In this document: piece after piece, positions 9,384-18,787 of the stretch | How the letters are laid out: each line of letters opens with the position of its first letter | How positions within the stretch are numbered: position 1 is the stretch's first letter | NCBI RefSeq assembly: GCF_905480005.1 | Contig: NZ_CAJQOO010000008.1 | Span: 62,001 to 126,000 of the forward strand | Length of the DNA stretch: 64,000 nucleotides | Origin: an uncultured Maricaulis sp. | Lineage (GTDB): Bacteria > Pseudomonadota > Alphaproteobacteria > Caulobacterales > Maricaulaceae | Direction: 5' to 3' | Position numbers and translations under genes: made by a program | Notes under the pieces: model-generated | Database searches by the model: none | Seen by the model: only the letters and a program-made list of their open reading frames with translations | Told to the model about the DNA's origin: nothing

Positions 9384-10715
9384 ATGACTGGGGGACGAAT
9401 GGGACGCGAACTCGACGTGCTGGTATTTGGCTTGTCCGAACGCGTGGACTCCCTGAGCGAACAGCTCGGAAACCTGTCATTGAAGTCCCGTCTCGTCCGC
9501 GCGGACAGCCCGCCAGCCCGTCGCCATCACGACTGGGCGGTTGGCATCATCCTCGCCGAATGTGACCGCGATGTCGAAGATGGCATAAAGGCTTTTCACC
9601 GCTTCGCGCCCGGCGAACGGCCCCTGCTCGTCGTGGGTCCCGACAATGTTGGCTCGCCCAGCCAGGTCGACGCATGGATCCGCGAGCCCGCGCCGGCGGT
9701 CCAGATCGCGGCCCGGATACGCGCCCTGTTCCGCCTCCACACAATGGAAATCATTGCCCGTCGCCGAACCGAGGTCAGCGCGCTCTACGGCCAGAAACCC
9801 GGTCTGGTGGAACGTCAGGACCAGCCGGCCTGCGTGCTCTATGTCGGCGACGCTTCGCCTCGCTTCATGGCCCTGCAACACACGCTGGCGTCGGTCGGTG
9901 CCGATATTGTTGCGGCCTTTTCGTCCTATTCCGCCTTCGACTACCTGCACGAGCGCCCCTTTGACGCCGTCGTACTGAACGCAGCCGACAAGCGCGATAT
10001 CGCCTTCACGATTTCCTCGGCCATGCGCCGCAATGCCCGGCTCTATCACACGCCGGTATTGCTCCTGACCGATGATGTCGACTCGACGGCGGCCGAGGAG
10101 GCCTTCGCACGCGGGGTCTCCGATCTGCTGCCGCCCGGTACCGATGATGACGAACTGCGCGAACGTGTCCTGACGCTGACAGACGAACGTCGCCGTCGCC
10201 GTGAAGCGAAGGCAATCCTGGAATCCTGCCGCGATACGCGGTCGCTGGACATCGAAACCGGGCTCTTTCATGCGGCCTATCTCACAGCCCATGTCGAGGA
10301 CCTGCTCCAGGCGAGCGCGCGCGACGAGCTGAGTTTCTCGATGATTGCCCTACAGGTCATGCTGCCCGAGGGCAGTGAGCGCCCTGACGACGTCTCGGCC
10401 GAGAAGGCCCGTCGGCAATTTGCCGCCATGCTGCGCCATCTCCTGCGTACCGAAGATGCAGCCGCCCGTTTCGATGCGGACGTCTTTCTCGGAGTCCTCC
10501 CGTTCACCAATGCGGTCGGGATCGATTGCGTGGCCGCCCGCGTGGCGGCCATAGCAGAATGCACCGCCTTCGAGAGCGACGACCCGCTTCGCCCCTTCCG
10601 TCTGAGCGTACGGGCTGCGCCGGTTCAGACACGACCGGGAGAAACGGCCGATGCGCTCATCGAGCGCGCACGCCGCTGCCTGATACGGCCCACACCGGTG
10701 ATTGCCAGCGCCTGA
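9384..10715 (+). CDS. PopA-like degenerate GGDEF response-regulator protein
   Basis: About 443 aa. Residues about 1-115 and 150-270 look like two receiver-type domains, and residues about 275-443 form a GGDEF-type domain. The active-site GGDEF is replaced by DADVF (residues 364-368), so cyclase activity should be lost. The inhibitory c-di-GMP site RxxD is kept as RTED (355-358), at the canonical five-residue spacing. Both receiver domains lack a clear phospho-acceptor aspartate (VVLNAAD and GIILAECD at the expected strands). This layout matches PopA, the Caulobacter c-di-GMP effector that helps CtrA degradation. The start is the ATG with GGAGGA upstream; GTG at 9339 is an alternative. Confidence 0.8.
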   Translation: MTGGRMGRELDVLVFGLSERVDSLSEQLGNLSLKSRLVRADSPPARRHHDWAVGIILAECDRDVEDGIKAFHRFAPGERPLLVVGPDNVGSPSQVDAWIREPAPAVQIAARIRALFRLHTMEIIARRRTEVSALYGQKPGLVERQDQPACVLYVGDASPRFMALQHTLASVGADIVAAFSSYSAFDYLHERPFDAVVLNAADKRDIAFTISSAMRRNARLYHTPVLLLTDDVDSTAAEEAFARGVSDLLPPGTDDDELRERVLTLTDERRRRREAKAILESCRDTRSLDIETGLFHAAYLTAHVEDLLQASARDELSFSMIALQVMLPEGSERPDDVSAEKARRQFAAMLRHLLRTEDAAARFDADVFLGVLPFTNAVGIDCVAARVAAIAECTAFESDDPLRPFRLSVRAAPVQTRPGETADALIERARRCLIRPTPVIASA

Positions 10716-10778
10716 CCGGCACCTCTTTCGGCTTACATTCCGCAAAATTCCATTCGCCTACAAGGCTAAGATGCTTGG

Positions 10779-13700
10779 CTAAGCCGTTGTCTGGTTTACT
10801 GATTTTGCCTTCATGGACAGGTCGGCCAGGGGCGCCATGGCGCGTTCGATGGCGCGCAAGCGATCTTCCGGTTCATCCCATTCCGCACGCAGAACCAGCT
10901 TGTGATCCGGACGCACCTTGAACAGGGCCGGATTGGCGGAGATGTGCGCTATCAAGCCAGGTGGGTCCGCGAACCTGTCATTGCGGAAGTGGATGACGGC
11001 CCCTTTGGGACCTGCATCCACTTTTTCGACACCGGCGCGTTTGCACAGCGCCTTGACCGCGACCACACGAAGCAGTGTCTCCACTTCGCTCGGGAGCGGA
11101 CCGAAACGGTCGATCAGTTCGGCAGCATACGCTTCGCGCTCTGTCTTGCTGTCCAGCGATGAAAGGCGACGATAGAGCTGCAGGCGGACATCCAGATCCG
11201 GGACGTAATGGTCGGGGATCAGCACCGCACCGCCGGCATTGATCTGCGGCGACCATTCGCCTTCGTCTTCCTCGCTGCCCCCGGAGCGCAGGGACGCGAC
11301 CGCTTCTTCCAGCATGGACTGGTAAAGCTCGACGCCGACATCCTTGATATGGCCGGATTGTTCTTCGCCAAGCAGATTACCGCCGCCACGCAGGTCCAGG
11401 TCATGGGAGGCCAGGGTGAAACCGGCTCCCAGGGAATCCAGCGACTGCATGACCTTCAGGCGCTTTTCCGCACTGTCCGTGATCGTCTGCCGAATGGGCG
11501 TGGTGAGATAGGCATATGCGCGTGTCTTCGAACGACCGACCCGGCCACGCAACTGATACAGCTGGGACAGGCCGAAACGATCGGCGCGGTGCACGATGAG
11601 CGTGTTCGCGGTGGGGATGTCGATCCCGGACTCAACGATGGTGGTCGACAGGAGCACATCATATCGACCTTCATAGAAGGCCGTCATGATGTCTTCGAGT
11701 TGTGACGCCGCCATCTGGCCATGCGCCGAAACGAAGGTCACTTCCGGCACGCTCTCCCGCAGGAAGGAGACGGTTTCTTCCAGGTCCGAGATCCGGGGCA
11801 CGACGAAGAAAGCCTGCCCGCCGCGATATTTCTCTCGCAGCAAAGCCTCCCGGACACTGACAGGGTCGAAGGGGGCGACATAGGTGCGGACGGCCAGGCG
11901 GTCGACTGGCGGCGTCGCGATGATGGAGAGGTCCCGGATACCCGTCAGCGCCAGCTGGAGCGTCCGCGGGATCGGTGTCGCCGTGAGGGTCAGCACATGC
12001 ACGTCCGACCGCAGCTCCTTCAGACGCTCTTTGTGCTTCACCCCGAAATGCTGCTCCTCATCGACCACAAGCAGGCCGAGATCCGAGAATTTGACGGTCT
12101 TGGCCAAAAGCGCGTGGGTGCCCACCACGATTTCGACCTTGCCGTCAGCAAGCTCGTCCCGGGTCGCCTTGGCTTCCTTCGCAGAAACGAGACGGGACAA
12201 AAGCCGGACCTTGACCGGCCAGCCTCTGAAACGGTCCGTGAACGTCTTGTAGTGCTGACGCGCCAGCAAAGTCGTCGGCGCGACAATCGCCACCTGCTGG
12301 CCACTCATCGCGACCACAAAGGCCGAACGCAGCGCGACTTCAGTCTTGCCGAAACCGACATCACCGCAGATCAGGCGGTCCATCGGCCGGCCCTTGGCGA
12401 GGTCGGAGAAGACATCATCGATCGCGTTCAGCTGGTCATCGGTTTCCGGATAGGGAAAGGCGGAGCAGAATTCGTCATAAATCCCGCTCGACGCTTCAAT
12501 CGGGTCCGCCTTGCGCGCCAGGCGCTCGGCCGCAATCTTGATCAACTGGTCCGCCATATCGCGCAAGCGCTTCTTGGCCTTGGCCTTGCGCGCCTGCCAG
12601 GCCACGCCGCCCAGCTTGTCGAGCTGCGCGGTCTCGGACTCAGCGCCATAGCGTGACAGCAGCTCGATATTCTCGACCGGCAAGTAGAGCTTGGCCTGAC
12701 CGGCATATTCCAGCTCGATACAGTCGTGCGGCGCATCCTGGACGGGCAACGTTTTCAGCCCGATGAATCGACCCAGGCCATGATCGGCATGAATGACCAG
12801 ATCGCCTGGCGAAAGCGAACCGGCCTCGACGATGATGTCGGCGGATCGACGCTTCTTGCGGGGACGGGCGAGCCGGTCGCCCAATATGTCCTGCTCGGAC
12901 AGCACCGCCAGAGTCTCGGTTTCGAACCCGCGCTCGAGCGGCAGAATTGCGCGGCAAATGCCGCCCTTCCCGTCTGCCGGTACCGACGTCCAGCTGTCCA
13001 TCAGGGGAATGCCGTTCAAACCGTGCTCACCGAGAACACTCGCCAGACGATCCGAGGCGCCGCCGGTCCAGGAGGCCAGCATGACTGTCTTGCCTGAACG
13101 GGTCAGCGCCTTGATATGGCTGGCAACCGCATCGAAGACATTGGTGTTCTCGGCCATGCGTTCCGCCGCAAAGCCGCGCCCCTGCTTGCCCCCGATATCA
13201 ATCGTTTGCGGGCCTGGTTCGCGGAAGGCGGTAAAGCGGCGAACCGGGCGATCAGCCAGCGCGCCTGTCCAGTTCGCCTCGGTGAAGTAAAGCGCATCGG
13301 CTGGCAGGGCGCGATAGGTTGGCGCCGACAGCGCGGATTCGTGACGCGCCTCGCCCGCCACGATCCGGGCCTCATAATAGTCTGCAACCTGACTCAGCCG
13401 CTCGTCCAGCGCTTCATCGGCGAGATGATCGATCGCGACCAGCGCTCCGGCGGGCAAATAGTCGAAGGGCGTGTCCAGCTGCTCGTAGAAAAGCGGCATC
13501 CAGTGTTCGACACCGGCCGGACGGGCACCGGCGCTGACAGCTTCATAGACCGGGTCTCCGCCCTGTACGGCCCCGAAGGTTTTCACGAAACCAGAACGGA
13601 AGCGCGAGATACTCGCCTCGTCGAGCAGGACTTCACTCACCGGCGTGAACTCGATCGCCTTGAGCTGACGCAGGGAACGCTGGGTCTCCGGGTCAAAGGC

Positions 13701-14303
13701 CCGGATGGATTCAAGCGTGTCACCAAAGAAGTCGAGGCGAACCGGCTCCTCAGCGCCAGGCGGATAGACATCAACCACACCGCCACGAACGGCGAAATCG
13801 CCTGGCTCCATCACGGTGGCCGTACGGGCATAACCATTGACCGTGAAATGTTGGATGAGGTCATCCAGATCGACGCTTCGGCCGGACTTGACGGCAATGC
13901 CGGCGCTTTCGAGAACCGCGCGCGGCGGGCAGCGCTGCGCCATCGCGTTTATGGTGGTGACGACCAGTGTCGCGGTGCCAAGATCTCCCGAAGACAGTCT
14001 TGCCAGCGTCGCTGCCCGGCGCGCAGCCACACGCGGGCTGGGCGAAATTCTGTCATAGGGCTGGCAATCCCAAGCCGGCAGACGCAGGAGTTCGATATCG
14101 GGCGCGAAGAATTGCAGCGCCGAAACGAAGGCCGCCGCGCGCGAATCATCGCGGGCAATGAAGACATTCACACCGCCGCGCAGGCGGGCCGTGTCGGCAA
14201 AGACGAGCGCATCAAGCCCTTCCGGCGCCCCACAGACAGTCGCCTGACCGTGCACTGCCGCAATCATTTCGGTCTCAGACACGCCGGTCGTCGTCGCTGC
14301 CAC
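10779..14303 (-). CDS. mfd: Transcription-repair coupling factor
   Basis: 1174-aa Mfd, the ATP-dependent translocase that pushes RNA polymerase off lesions and recruits UvrA. It has an N-terminal UvrB-homology region (to about residue 350) and a CarD-like RNA-polymerase interaction domain near 490-560 (GDLVIHADHGLGRFIGLK). The SF2 motor follows, with Walker A GDVGFGKTE and Walker B DEEQHFG, then the helicase motif QLYQLRGRVGRSKTRAYAYL and a C-terminal TRCF domain. The start is GTG with AAGGA about eight bases before. It follows sdhE by 17 bases and is probably co-transcribed with it. Confidence 0.97.
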   Translation of the reverse strand: MAATTTGVSETEMIAAVHGQATVCGAPEGLDALVFADTARLRGGVNVFIARDDSRAAAFVSALQFFAPDIELLRLPAWDCQPYDRISPSPRVAARRAATLARLSSGDLGTATLVVTTINAMAQRCPPRAVLESAGIAVKSGRSVDLDDLIQHFTVNGYARTATVMEPGDFAVRGGVVDVYPPGAEEPVRLDFFGDTLESIRAFDPETQRSLRQLKAIEFTPVSEVLLDEASISRFRSGFVKTFGAVQGGDPVYEAVSAGARPAGVEHWMPLFYEQLDTPFDYLPAGALVAIDHLADEALDERLSQVADYYEARIVAGEARHESALSAPTYRALPADALYFTEANWTGALADRPVRRFTAFREPGPQTIDIGGKQGRGFAAERMAENTNVFDAVASHIKALTRSGKTVMLASWTGGASDRLASVLGEHGLNGIPLMDSWTSVPADGKGGICRAILPLERGFETETLAVLSEQDILGDRLARPRKKRRSADIIVEAGSLSPGDLVIHADHGLGRFIGLKTLPVQDAPHDCIELEYAGQAKLYLPVENIELLSRYGAESETAQLDKLGGVAWQARKAKAKKRLRDMADQLIKIAAERLARKADPIEASSGIYDEFCSAFPYPETDDQLNAIDDVFSDLAKGRPMDRLICGDVGFGKTEVALRSAFVVAMSGQQVAIVAPTTLLARQHYKTFTDRFRGWPVKVRLLSRLVSAKEAKATRDELADGKVEIVVGTHALLAKTVKFSDLGLLVVDEEQHFGVKHKERLKELRSDVHVLTLTATPIPRTLQLALTGIRDLSIIATPPVDRLAVRTYVAPFDPVSVREALLREKYRGGQAFFVVPRISDLEETVSFLRESVPEVTFVSAHGQMAASQLEDIMTAFYEGRYDVLLSTTIVESGIDIPTANTLIVHRADRFGLSQLYQLRGRVGRSKTRAYAYLTTPIRQTITDSAEKRLKVMQSLDSLGAGFTLASHDLDLRGGGNLLGEEQSGHIKDVGVELYQSMLEEAVASLRSGGSEEDEGEWSPQINAGGAVLIPDHYVPDLDVRLQLYRRLSSLDSKTEREAYAAELIDRFGPLPSEVETLLRVVAVKALCKRAGVEKVDAGPKGAVIHFRNDRFADPPGLIAHISANPALFKVRPDHKLVLRAEWDEPEDRLRAIERAMAPLADLSMKAKSVNQTTA

Positions 14304-14320
14304 AGGGACTGTCCTTGCGC

Positions 14321-14614
14321 TTATTGCTTGGGGCCGTCGCCGAACGCGGCATCCGCATCCACGCGGAAGCCCTTCAGGGCGGTCATGACGGAGGTGTCGA
14401 ACTGGGGCGGTGTCGGCTGCTTGCCAATGATCCAGGCATAGATATCCGCGTCCGGCTCATCCAGCAGACGCTCAAAATCATTCAGCGCCTGCGGACCGAG
14501 CTCGGCCAGATGAGAGTCGGCAAACCGGCCCAGGATCAGATCGGCTTCCTTGAAGCCGCGGCGCCAGGCACGAATGCGCAGTTTCTTGCGCTGTGTTTCA
14601 ATGTCATCACTCAT
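14321..14614 (-). CDS. sdhE: FAD assembly factor SdhE
   Basis: 97-aa protein of the SdhE/SDHAF2 (YgfY) family, which promotes covalent attachment of FAD to the succinate dehydrogenase flavoprotein. The signature RGxxE is present as RGFKEAD (residues 19-25), followed by LGRFADSHLAELG and the typical DEPDADIYAWIIGK. Length and layout are normal. It is the promoter-proximal gene of an sdhE-mfd pair and is divergent from recG, with about 75 bases between the starts. Confidence 0.93.
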   Translation of the reverse strand: MSDDIETQRKKLRIRAWRRGFKEADLILGRFADSHLAELGPQALNDFERLLDEPDADIYAWIIGKQPTPPQFDTSVMTALKGFRVDADAAFGDGPKQ

Positions 14615-14690
14615 AACCCGGGCATATAGTCCTCCCTATCGCCGCCGTCGACCGGTGGCAGCCGCACAACTTGCCGATAAGGTGCAGATC

Positions 14691-16775
14691 ATGCGCCCAG
14701 AGATTCTCTTTCCGCTCTTCCAGGACGTCACCAAACTGCCCGGAATCGGTCCGAGGCTCGCGACCCTGGTCGAGAAAGTTTGCGGCAGTCGGATCCGTGA
14801 TGTCCTTTTCACACCGCCAACGGGGCTGGTCGACCGGACCCGGCGGGTCCCGATCATGGACGCGCCGACCGGTGAAATCGTCACGCTGACCGTGATCGTG
14901 GAAACCCATATCCCGGCCCAGCGCCAGGGCCAGCCCTACAAGGTGCGATGCCGCGATGAGACCGGTTTCCTCCACCTGATTTTCTTTCACGCGCGACGTG
15001 ACTACCTGTCCAAGCTCCTGCCCGAGGGCGAGACGCGGGTGATTTCCGGCAAGGCAGAGCGTTTCGGGTCGGAAATCCAGATCGTGCACCCGGATCTGGT
15101 GGTCACGGAAGAGGCCGCGGGAGAGATGGCGCTCATCGAGCCGGTCTATCCGCTCACCGCGGGGCTGACCGCCAAGGTCATGCGGCGTGCCATCGATGGC
15201 GCGCTCACACTCCTGCCCACGCTTCCCGAGTGGATCCCGACGGATGTCTACGACCAGCACGCCTGGCCAGCCTTCAAACCGGCCCTGAAAGCCCTGCACG
15301 CGCCGGAATCGGCACGCTCACTCGAGGCGGACGCCCCGGAACGTGAACGCCTCGCCTTTGATGAGATCTTTGCCCGCCAGCTGGCCCTGCAAATTGTCCG
15401 GGCAAGCCGACGTGCCCAATCCGGTCGCGCGTTGGCGGGGTCATCGGAGGCCGTCGACAAACTCCTTGCCACGGCGCCGTTCAAACCGACCGGCGCCCAG
15501 ATGCGGGCCTTCGAGGACATCCGTCGCGACATGGTCTCCGACGCCCGCATGACGCGCCTCCTCCATGGTGATGTCGGAGCGGGCAAGACATTCGTTGCCG
15601 CCCTCGCCGCAGCCCAGGCCGCGGGCGCCGGAGTGCAGACCGCGATCATGGCACCCACTGAAATCCTCGCGCGCCAGCATGCCAGAACCCTGACCGAGAT
15701 GCTGGAGCCGGCAGGGCTCTCCGTCATCGCGCTGACCGGGCGCGACAAGGGAAAAACACGTGCCGCCCTGCTCGAGCGCATGTCGCAGGGCCATGTGGAT
15801 ATTGTCTGCGGCACGCATGCCCTCTTCCAGGACGGGATCGAGTTCGCGGATCTCGGCCTTGTCGTGATCGACGAGCAGCACCGCTTCGGCGTCTCTGATC
15901 GCCTGCGACTGACATCCAAGGGGCAACGCCCCGACACGCTTGTCATGACTGCGACGCCAATCCCGCGCACGCTTTCGCTCGCGGTATATGGCGACCTGGA
16001 TGTCTCCCGGCTGGATGAAAAGCCGGCCGGCCGCATCCCGCCAGAAACGCGCCTGGCATCAATGGACCGGCTGGATGAAGTCGTCGAAGGCGTACGCCGG
16101 GCAATCGGTCGCGGAGATCGGGTTTACTGGGTCTGCCCGCTGGTTGAGGAAAGCGAGATGTCGGAGCTGTCTGCGGCCGAGGATCGCTGGCGGCATTTGC
16201 GCGCCGCCCTCGGCGATGACCGGGTCGGCCTGCTGCATGGCCGCATGAAGCCCGCCGAGAAAGAAGCCGTCGCAACCGCCTTCAGGGCTGGCAAAATGGA
16301 TATCCTGGTCGCCACCACGGTCATTGAAGTGGGCGTCGATGCGCCGGATGCCACAGTCATGATCATCGAGCATGCCGAGCGTTTCGGGCTCGCCCAGCTG
16401 CATCAGTTGCGCGGTCGGGTCGGGCGGGGTGAAAAGCCCTCATCCTGCCTTCTGCTCTACAAGGGGCCCCTCGGCGATACAGCCCGGGCCCGTCTTGAGA
16501 TGATGCGCGAGACGGATGACGGTTTCCGGATCGCAGAAGAGGACTGGCGCTTGCGCGGGGCCGGCGACCCGCTTGGTTTGCGTCAAAGCGGGCTACCGGA
16601 GTTCAGGCTTGCCGATATCGAGCAACATGCGGCCCTGATCGAGATTGCCAATGATCATGCCCGCCTGATCGTTCACCAGGATCCCGAACTCAAGGGTGAA
16701 AGGGGCGATGCGCTGCGCACCCTCCTTTACCTGTTCGATCATGACCAGGGCGTTCGCTTCCTTCGCTCGGGCTAG
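14691..16775 (+). CDS. recG: ATP-dependent DNA helicase RecG
   Basis: 694-aa branch-migration helicase that remodels stalled forks and Holliday junctions. An N-terminal wedge/OB domain spans about residues 10-170 and begins with TKLPGIGPRLATLVEKV. Helicase domain 1 follows, with Walker A LLHGDVGAGKTFVA and DEQHRFG. Domain 2 has ATTVIEVGVDAPDATVM and QLHQLRGRVGRGEKPS. The frame is open upstream, but the ATG at 14691 has AAGGTG before it and gives the standard N-terminus MRPEILFPLF. Its stop TAG overlaps the stop of the convergent DUF502 gene in a single CTAG. Confidence 0.97.
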   Translation: MRPEILFPLFQDVTKLPGIGPRLATLVEKVCGSRIRDVLFTPPTGLVDRTRRVPIMDAPTGEIVTLTVIVETHIPAQRQGQPYKVRCRDETGFLHLIFFHARRDYLSKLLPEGETRVISGKAERFGSEIQIVHPDLVVTEEAAGEMALIEPVYPLTAGLTAKVMRRAIDGALTLLPTLPEWIPTDVYDQHAWPAFKPALKALHAPESARSLEADAPERERLAFDEIFARQLALQIVRASRRAQSGRALAGSSEAVDKLLATAPFKPTGAQMRAFEDIRRDMVSDARMTRLLHGDVGAGKTFVAALAAAQAAGAGVQTAIMAPTEILARQHARTLTEMLEPAGLSVIALTGRDKGKTRAALLERMSQGHVDIVCGTHALFQDGIEFADLGLVVIDEQHRFGVSDRLRLTSKGQRPDTLVMTATPIPRTLSLAVYGDLDVSRLDEKPAGRIPPETRLASMDRLDEVVEGVRRAIGRGDRVYWVCPLVEESEMSELSAAEDRWRHLRAALGDDRVGLLHGRMKPAEKEAVATAFRAGKMDILVATTVIEVGVDAPDATVMIIEHAERFGLAQLHQLRGRVGRGEKPSSCLLLYKGPLGDTARARLEMMRETDDGFRIAEEDWRLRGAGDPLGLRQSGLPEFRLADIEQHAALIEIANDHARLIVHQDPELKGERGDALRTLLYLFDHDQGVRFLRSG

Positions 16776-17434
16776 TGCGGTTTGGTGATTTCGTCCGGCA
16801 ACTTCGCCCGGACCTCATCGGGCAGCTTGTCAGGCGTGACCATTCCAAAGGAAATGATCAGCTTGGCCGCTTCCTCCACCGTCATGTCGACATGGATCGT
16901 ATTGGCTCGCGGCGTATAGAGCAGGAAGCCCGATGTCGGATTGGGTGTGGTCGGGACGAAAAGTGCCACCACGTCATCGGAAATCTTGTGCTTGAGATCG
17001 CCCTGCCCTTCGGCCGACACGAAAGCCACGACATAAAGACCTTTCATCGGGTATTCGATCAGCACCACTTCCTTGAAGGAATTGGCCTTTCCGGAGAACA
17101 CCGTTTCCATGATCTGTTTCAGCGCGCCATAGACATTCCGGACCAGCGGAACACCATTGAGAATGCGGTCGCCAATCCCGATCAGGGTTCGGCCGAAGAT
17201 ATTCGCCGCCAGTGCGCCAAGGGCCGTCAGCAGGATGACCGCGATCAGAACCCCAAGTCCGGGAATGGTGAAATCCGCCGGCAGATAGGTTTCCGGATTA
17301 TAGCGGGCCGGGATCAGGGGCTTGACCACATTGTCGACGAAGCCGACGAATGACACGATGAGATAGAAGGTCACGCCCAGTGGCGTGGCGATCACAATAC
17401 CGGTGAGGAAACTGTTGCGAAGCCAGCGAAACAT
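16772..17434 (-). CDS. DUF502 family membrane protein
   Basis: 220-aa inner-membrane protein of the DUF502 family. Two hydrophobic spans lie near residues 10-35 (FLTGIVIATPLGVTFYLIVS) and 62-85. The family block GRTLIGIGDRILNGVPLVRN comes next, followed by a soluble C-terminal half containing ALFVPTTPNPTSGFLLYTP. The function is not established. The ATG at 17434 has GGGAG four to five bases upstream, so I prefer it to the upstream in-frame ATG at 17473. Its stop codon shares the CTAG with that of recG. Confidence 0.9.
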   Translation of the reverse strand: MFRWLRNSFLTGIVIATPLGVTFYLIVSFVGFVDNVVKPLIPARYNPETYLPADFTIPGLGVLIAVILLTALGALAANIFGRTLIGIGDRILNGVPLVRNVYGALKQIMETVFSGKANSFKEVVLIEYPMKGLYVVAFVSAEGQGDLKHKISDDVVALFVPTTPNPTSGFLLYTPRANTIHVDMTVEEAAKLIISFGMVTPDKLPDEVRAKLPDEITKPH

Positions 17435-17575
17435 GGCGCTCCCGTCCAGATGACGCCGGATCGGCGTAAACACTACCCCCCGGCAGCCGTGTCAGCATAG
17501 GGTAAGCCAAATCGGTCGCCAATCGCCGCTGCACGATCTTCACACACAGTTCGCGTTACAAGGAAAAGCCTCGAC

Positions 17576-18778
17576 ATGCTCGCCAATCCGATCTCGATCG
17601 CGCGCTGGATGGTCGTCGCCGGGAGTCTCGGCCTCTTGGTCGTTGCAGCTCTCGCTGGCTGGTTGCTGCGCGACCAGATTTTCCAGACATTCCAGGACCC
17701 CGGCGAACCGTTCCAGACCTATAGCCCGCCCCCGCCGGCAGACTACGCCGCAGCGGACGCCTGGTTCGCGCGGGGCGATTTCAGCGATCCTGAGGAAGCC
17801 GCCGTCTTCTTCGTCCATCCGACCACCTATTCCGGCGGTGCCAACTGGAATGGCGCGCTCGACAAGGAAAGCGCAAATCGCCAGGTCATCGACATCGCCC
17901 TGCCCAATTACGCGGCCCCCTTCGCGCGTTCCGGCGTCCTGTTCGCGCCACGCTACCGGCAGGCCGCGCTCTATGCCTTCATGAATAACCGGGAGGACAG
18001 CGTCCAGGCCCGCCTGTTTGCCCATGAGGATGTCGCGCGGGCCTTCGACGCTTTTCTGGAAGACATCGGTCCTGATCGTCCAATCATTCTCTCTGGCGTC
18101 GGTCAGGGCGGGTTTCACGCGCTCGGCTTGTTGATCGACCGCTTTGCGCAGGACGAAACGCTCCGCAGTCGATTGGTGGCGGCCTATATCATTGACGCAC
18201 CCGTCCCGCTCGACTTGTTCTCCGATGCGCTTGCCGACATCCCGCCTTGTGAAACGGCGGAGGATGTTCGCTGCGTCTTTGCCTATTCCTATGCACAGAC
18301 AGAGGAATCTGACCGGATCCGCATTCTTACCGAACGCACGATGAGCTGGACCCCGGATCGCAATCTCGCCTTTGTGGAAGGACGGGGCCTGTTGTGCATC
18401 AATCCGGTCCTGGGCACCCGGACCAGTGAATATGCCTCGGCGCGTCAGCATCGCGGCGGTGTGGCCGCTGAAGGCTTGCCGCCGGATACGACGCCCGCGC
18501 CGATCCCCGGACAGACAGGCGCCCAGTGCGCCGACGGGATACTATTTGTCGACGAGCCCCGTCACCGCGACCTGCAAAGGCCGAATCGCCTGGCCGAGGA
18601 CTTCAGGGAGCCGCCCTTCAACCTCTTCTACGAGGACCTGCGCCTGGATGCGGCGCAACGCGCCTTTACGCTGATCAGTATCCTGCAGGAAGAACGTCGC
18701 TGGGCGCCGCCTCTCGAGATTGTCGAGGATGTCGAGGATGCGCCGGTTGTTCCGATCCCGGACCGACGCGAGTTCTGA
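17576..18778 (+). CDS. DUF3089 alpha/beta-hydrolase-like protein lacking the nucleophile serine
   Basis: 400-aa protein with an N-terminal membrane anchor (residues about 8-31, MVVAGSLGLLVVAALAGWLL) and a periplasmic DUF3089 hydrolase fold. Family landmarks are FFVHPTTYSGGANWNGAL near 79-95, and the nucleophile elbow at 173-179. There the usual GHSQG is SGVGQGG: Gly176 (codon GGT) stands where the catalytic serine should be, one base change from AGT. The rest of the fold and a normal length are kept, so this looks like a maintained pseudoenzyme rather than a decayed gene. AAGGAA precedes the ATG. Confidence 0.82.
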   Translation: MLANPISIARWMVVAGSLGLLVVAALAGWLLRDQIFQTFQDPGEPFQTYSPPPPADYAAADAWFARGDFSDPEEAAVFFVHPTTYSGGANWNGALDKESANRQVIDIALPNYAAPFARSGVLFAPRYRQAALYAFMNNREDSVQARLFAHEDVARAFDAFLEDIGPDRPIILSGVGQGGFHALGLLIDRFAQDETLRSRLVAAYIIDAPVPLDLFSDALADIPPCETAEDVRCVFAYSYAQTEESDRIRILTERTMSWTPDRNLAFVEGRGLLCINPVLGTRTSEYASARQHRGGVAAEGLPPDTTPAPIPGQTGAQCADGILFVDEPRHRDLQRPNRLAEDFREPPFNLFYEDLRLDAAQRAFTLISILQEERRWAPPLEIVEDVEDAPVVPIPDRREF

Positions 18779-18787
18779 GCCGGCTGG

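Noticed and set aside
13116..14441. 441-codon frame antisense to mfd
   Set aside because: Long antisense frames are expected at this GC content; mfd is certain, and the shadow lacks any motif or ribosome site.
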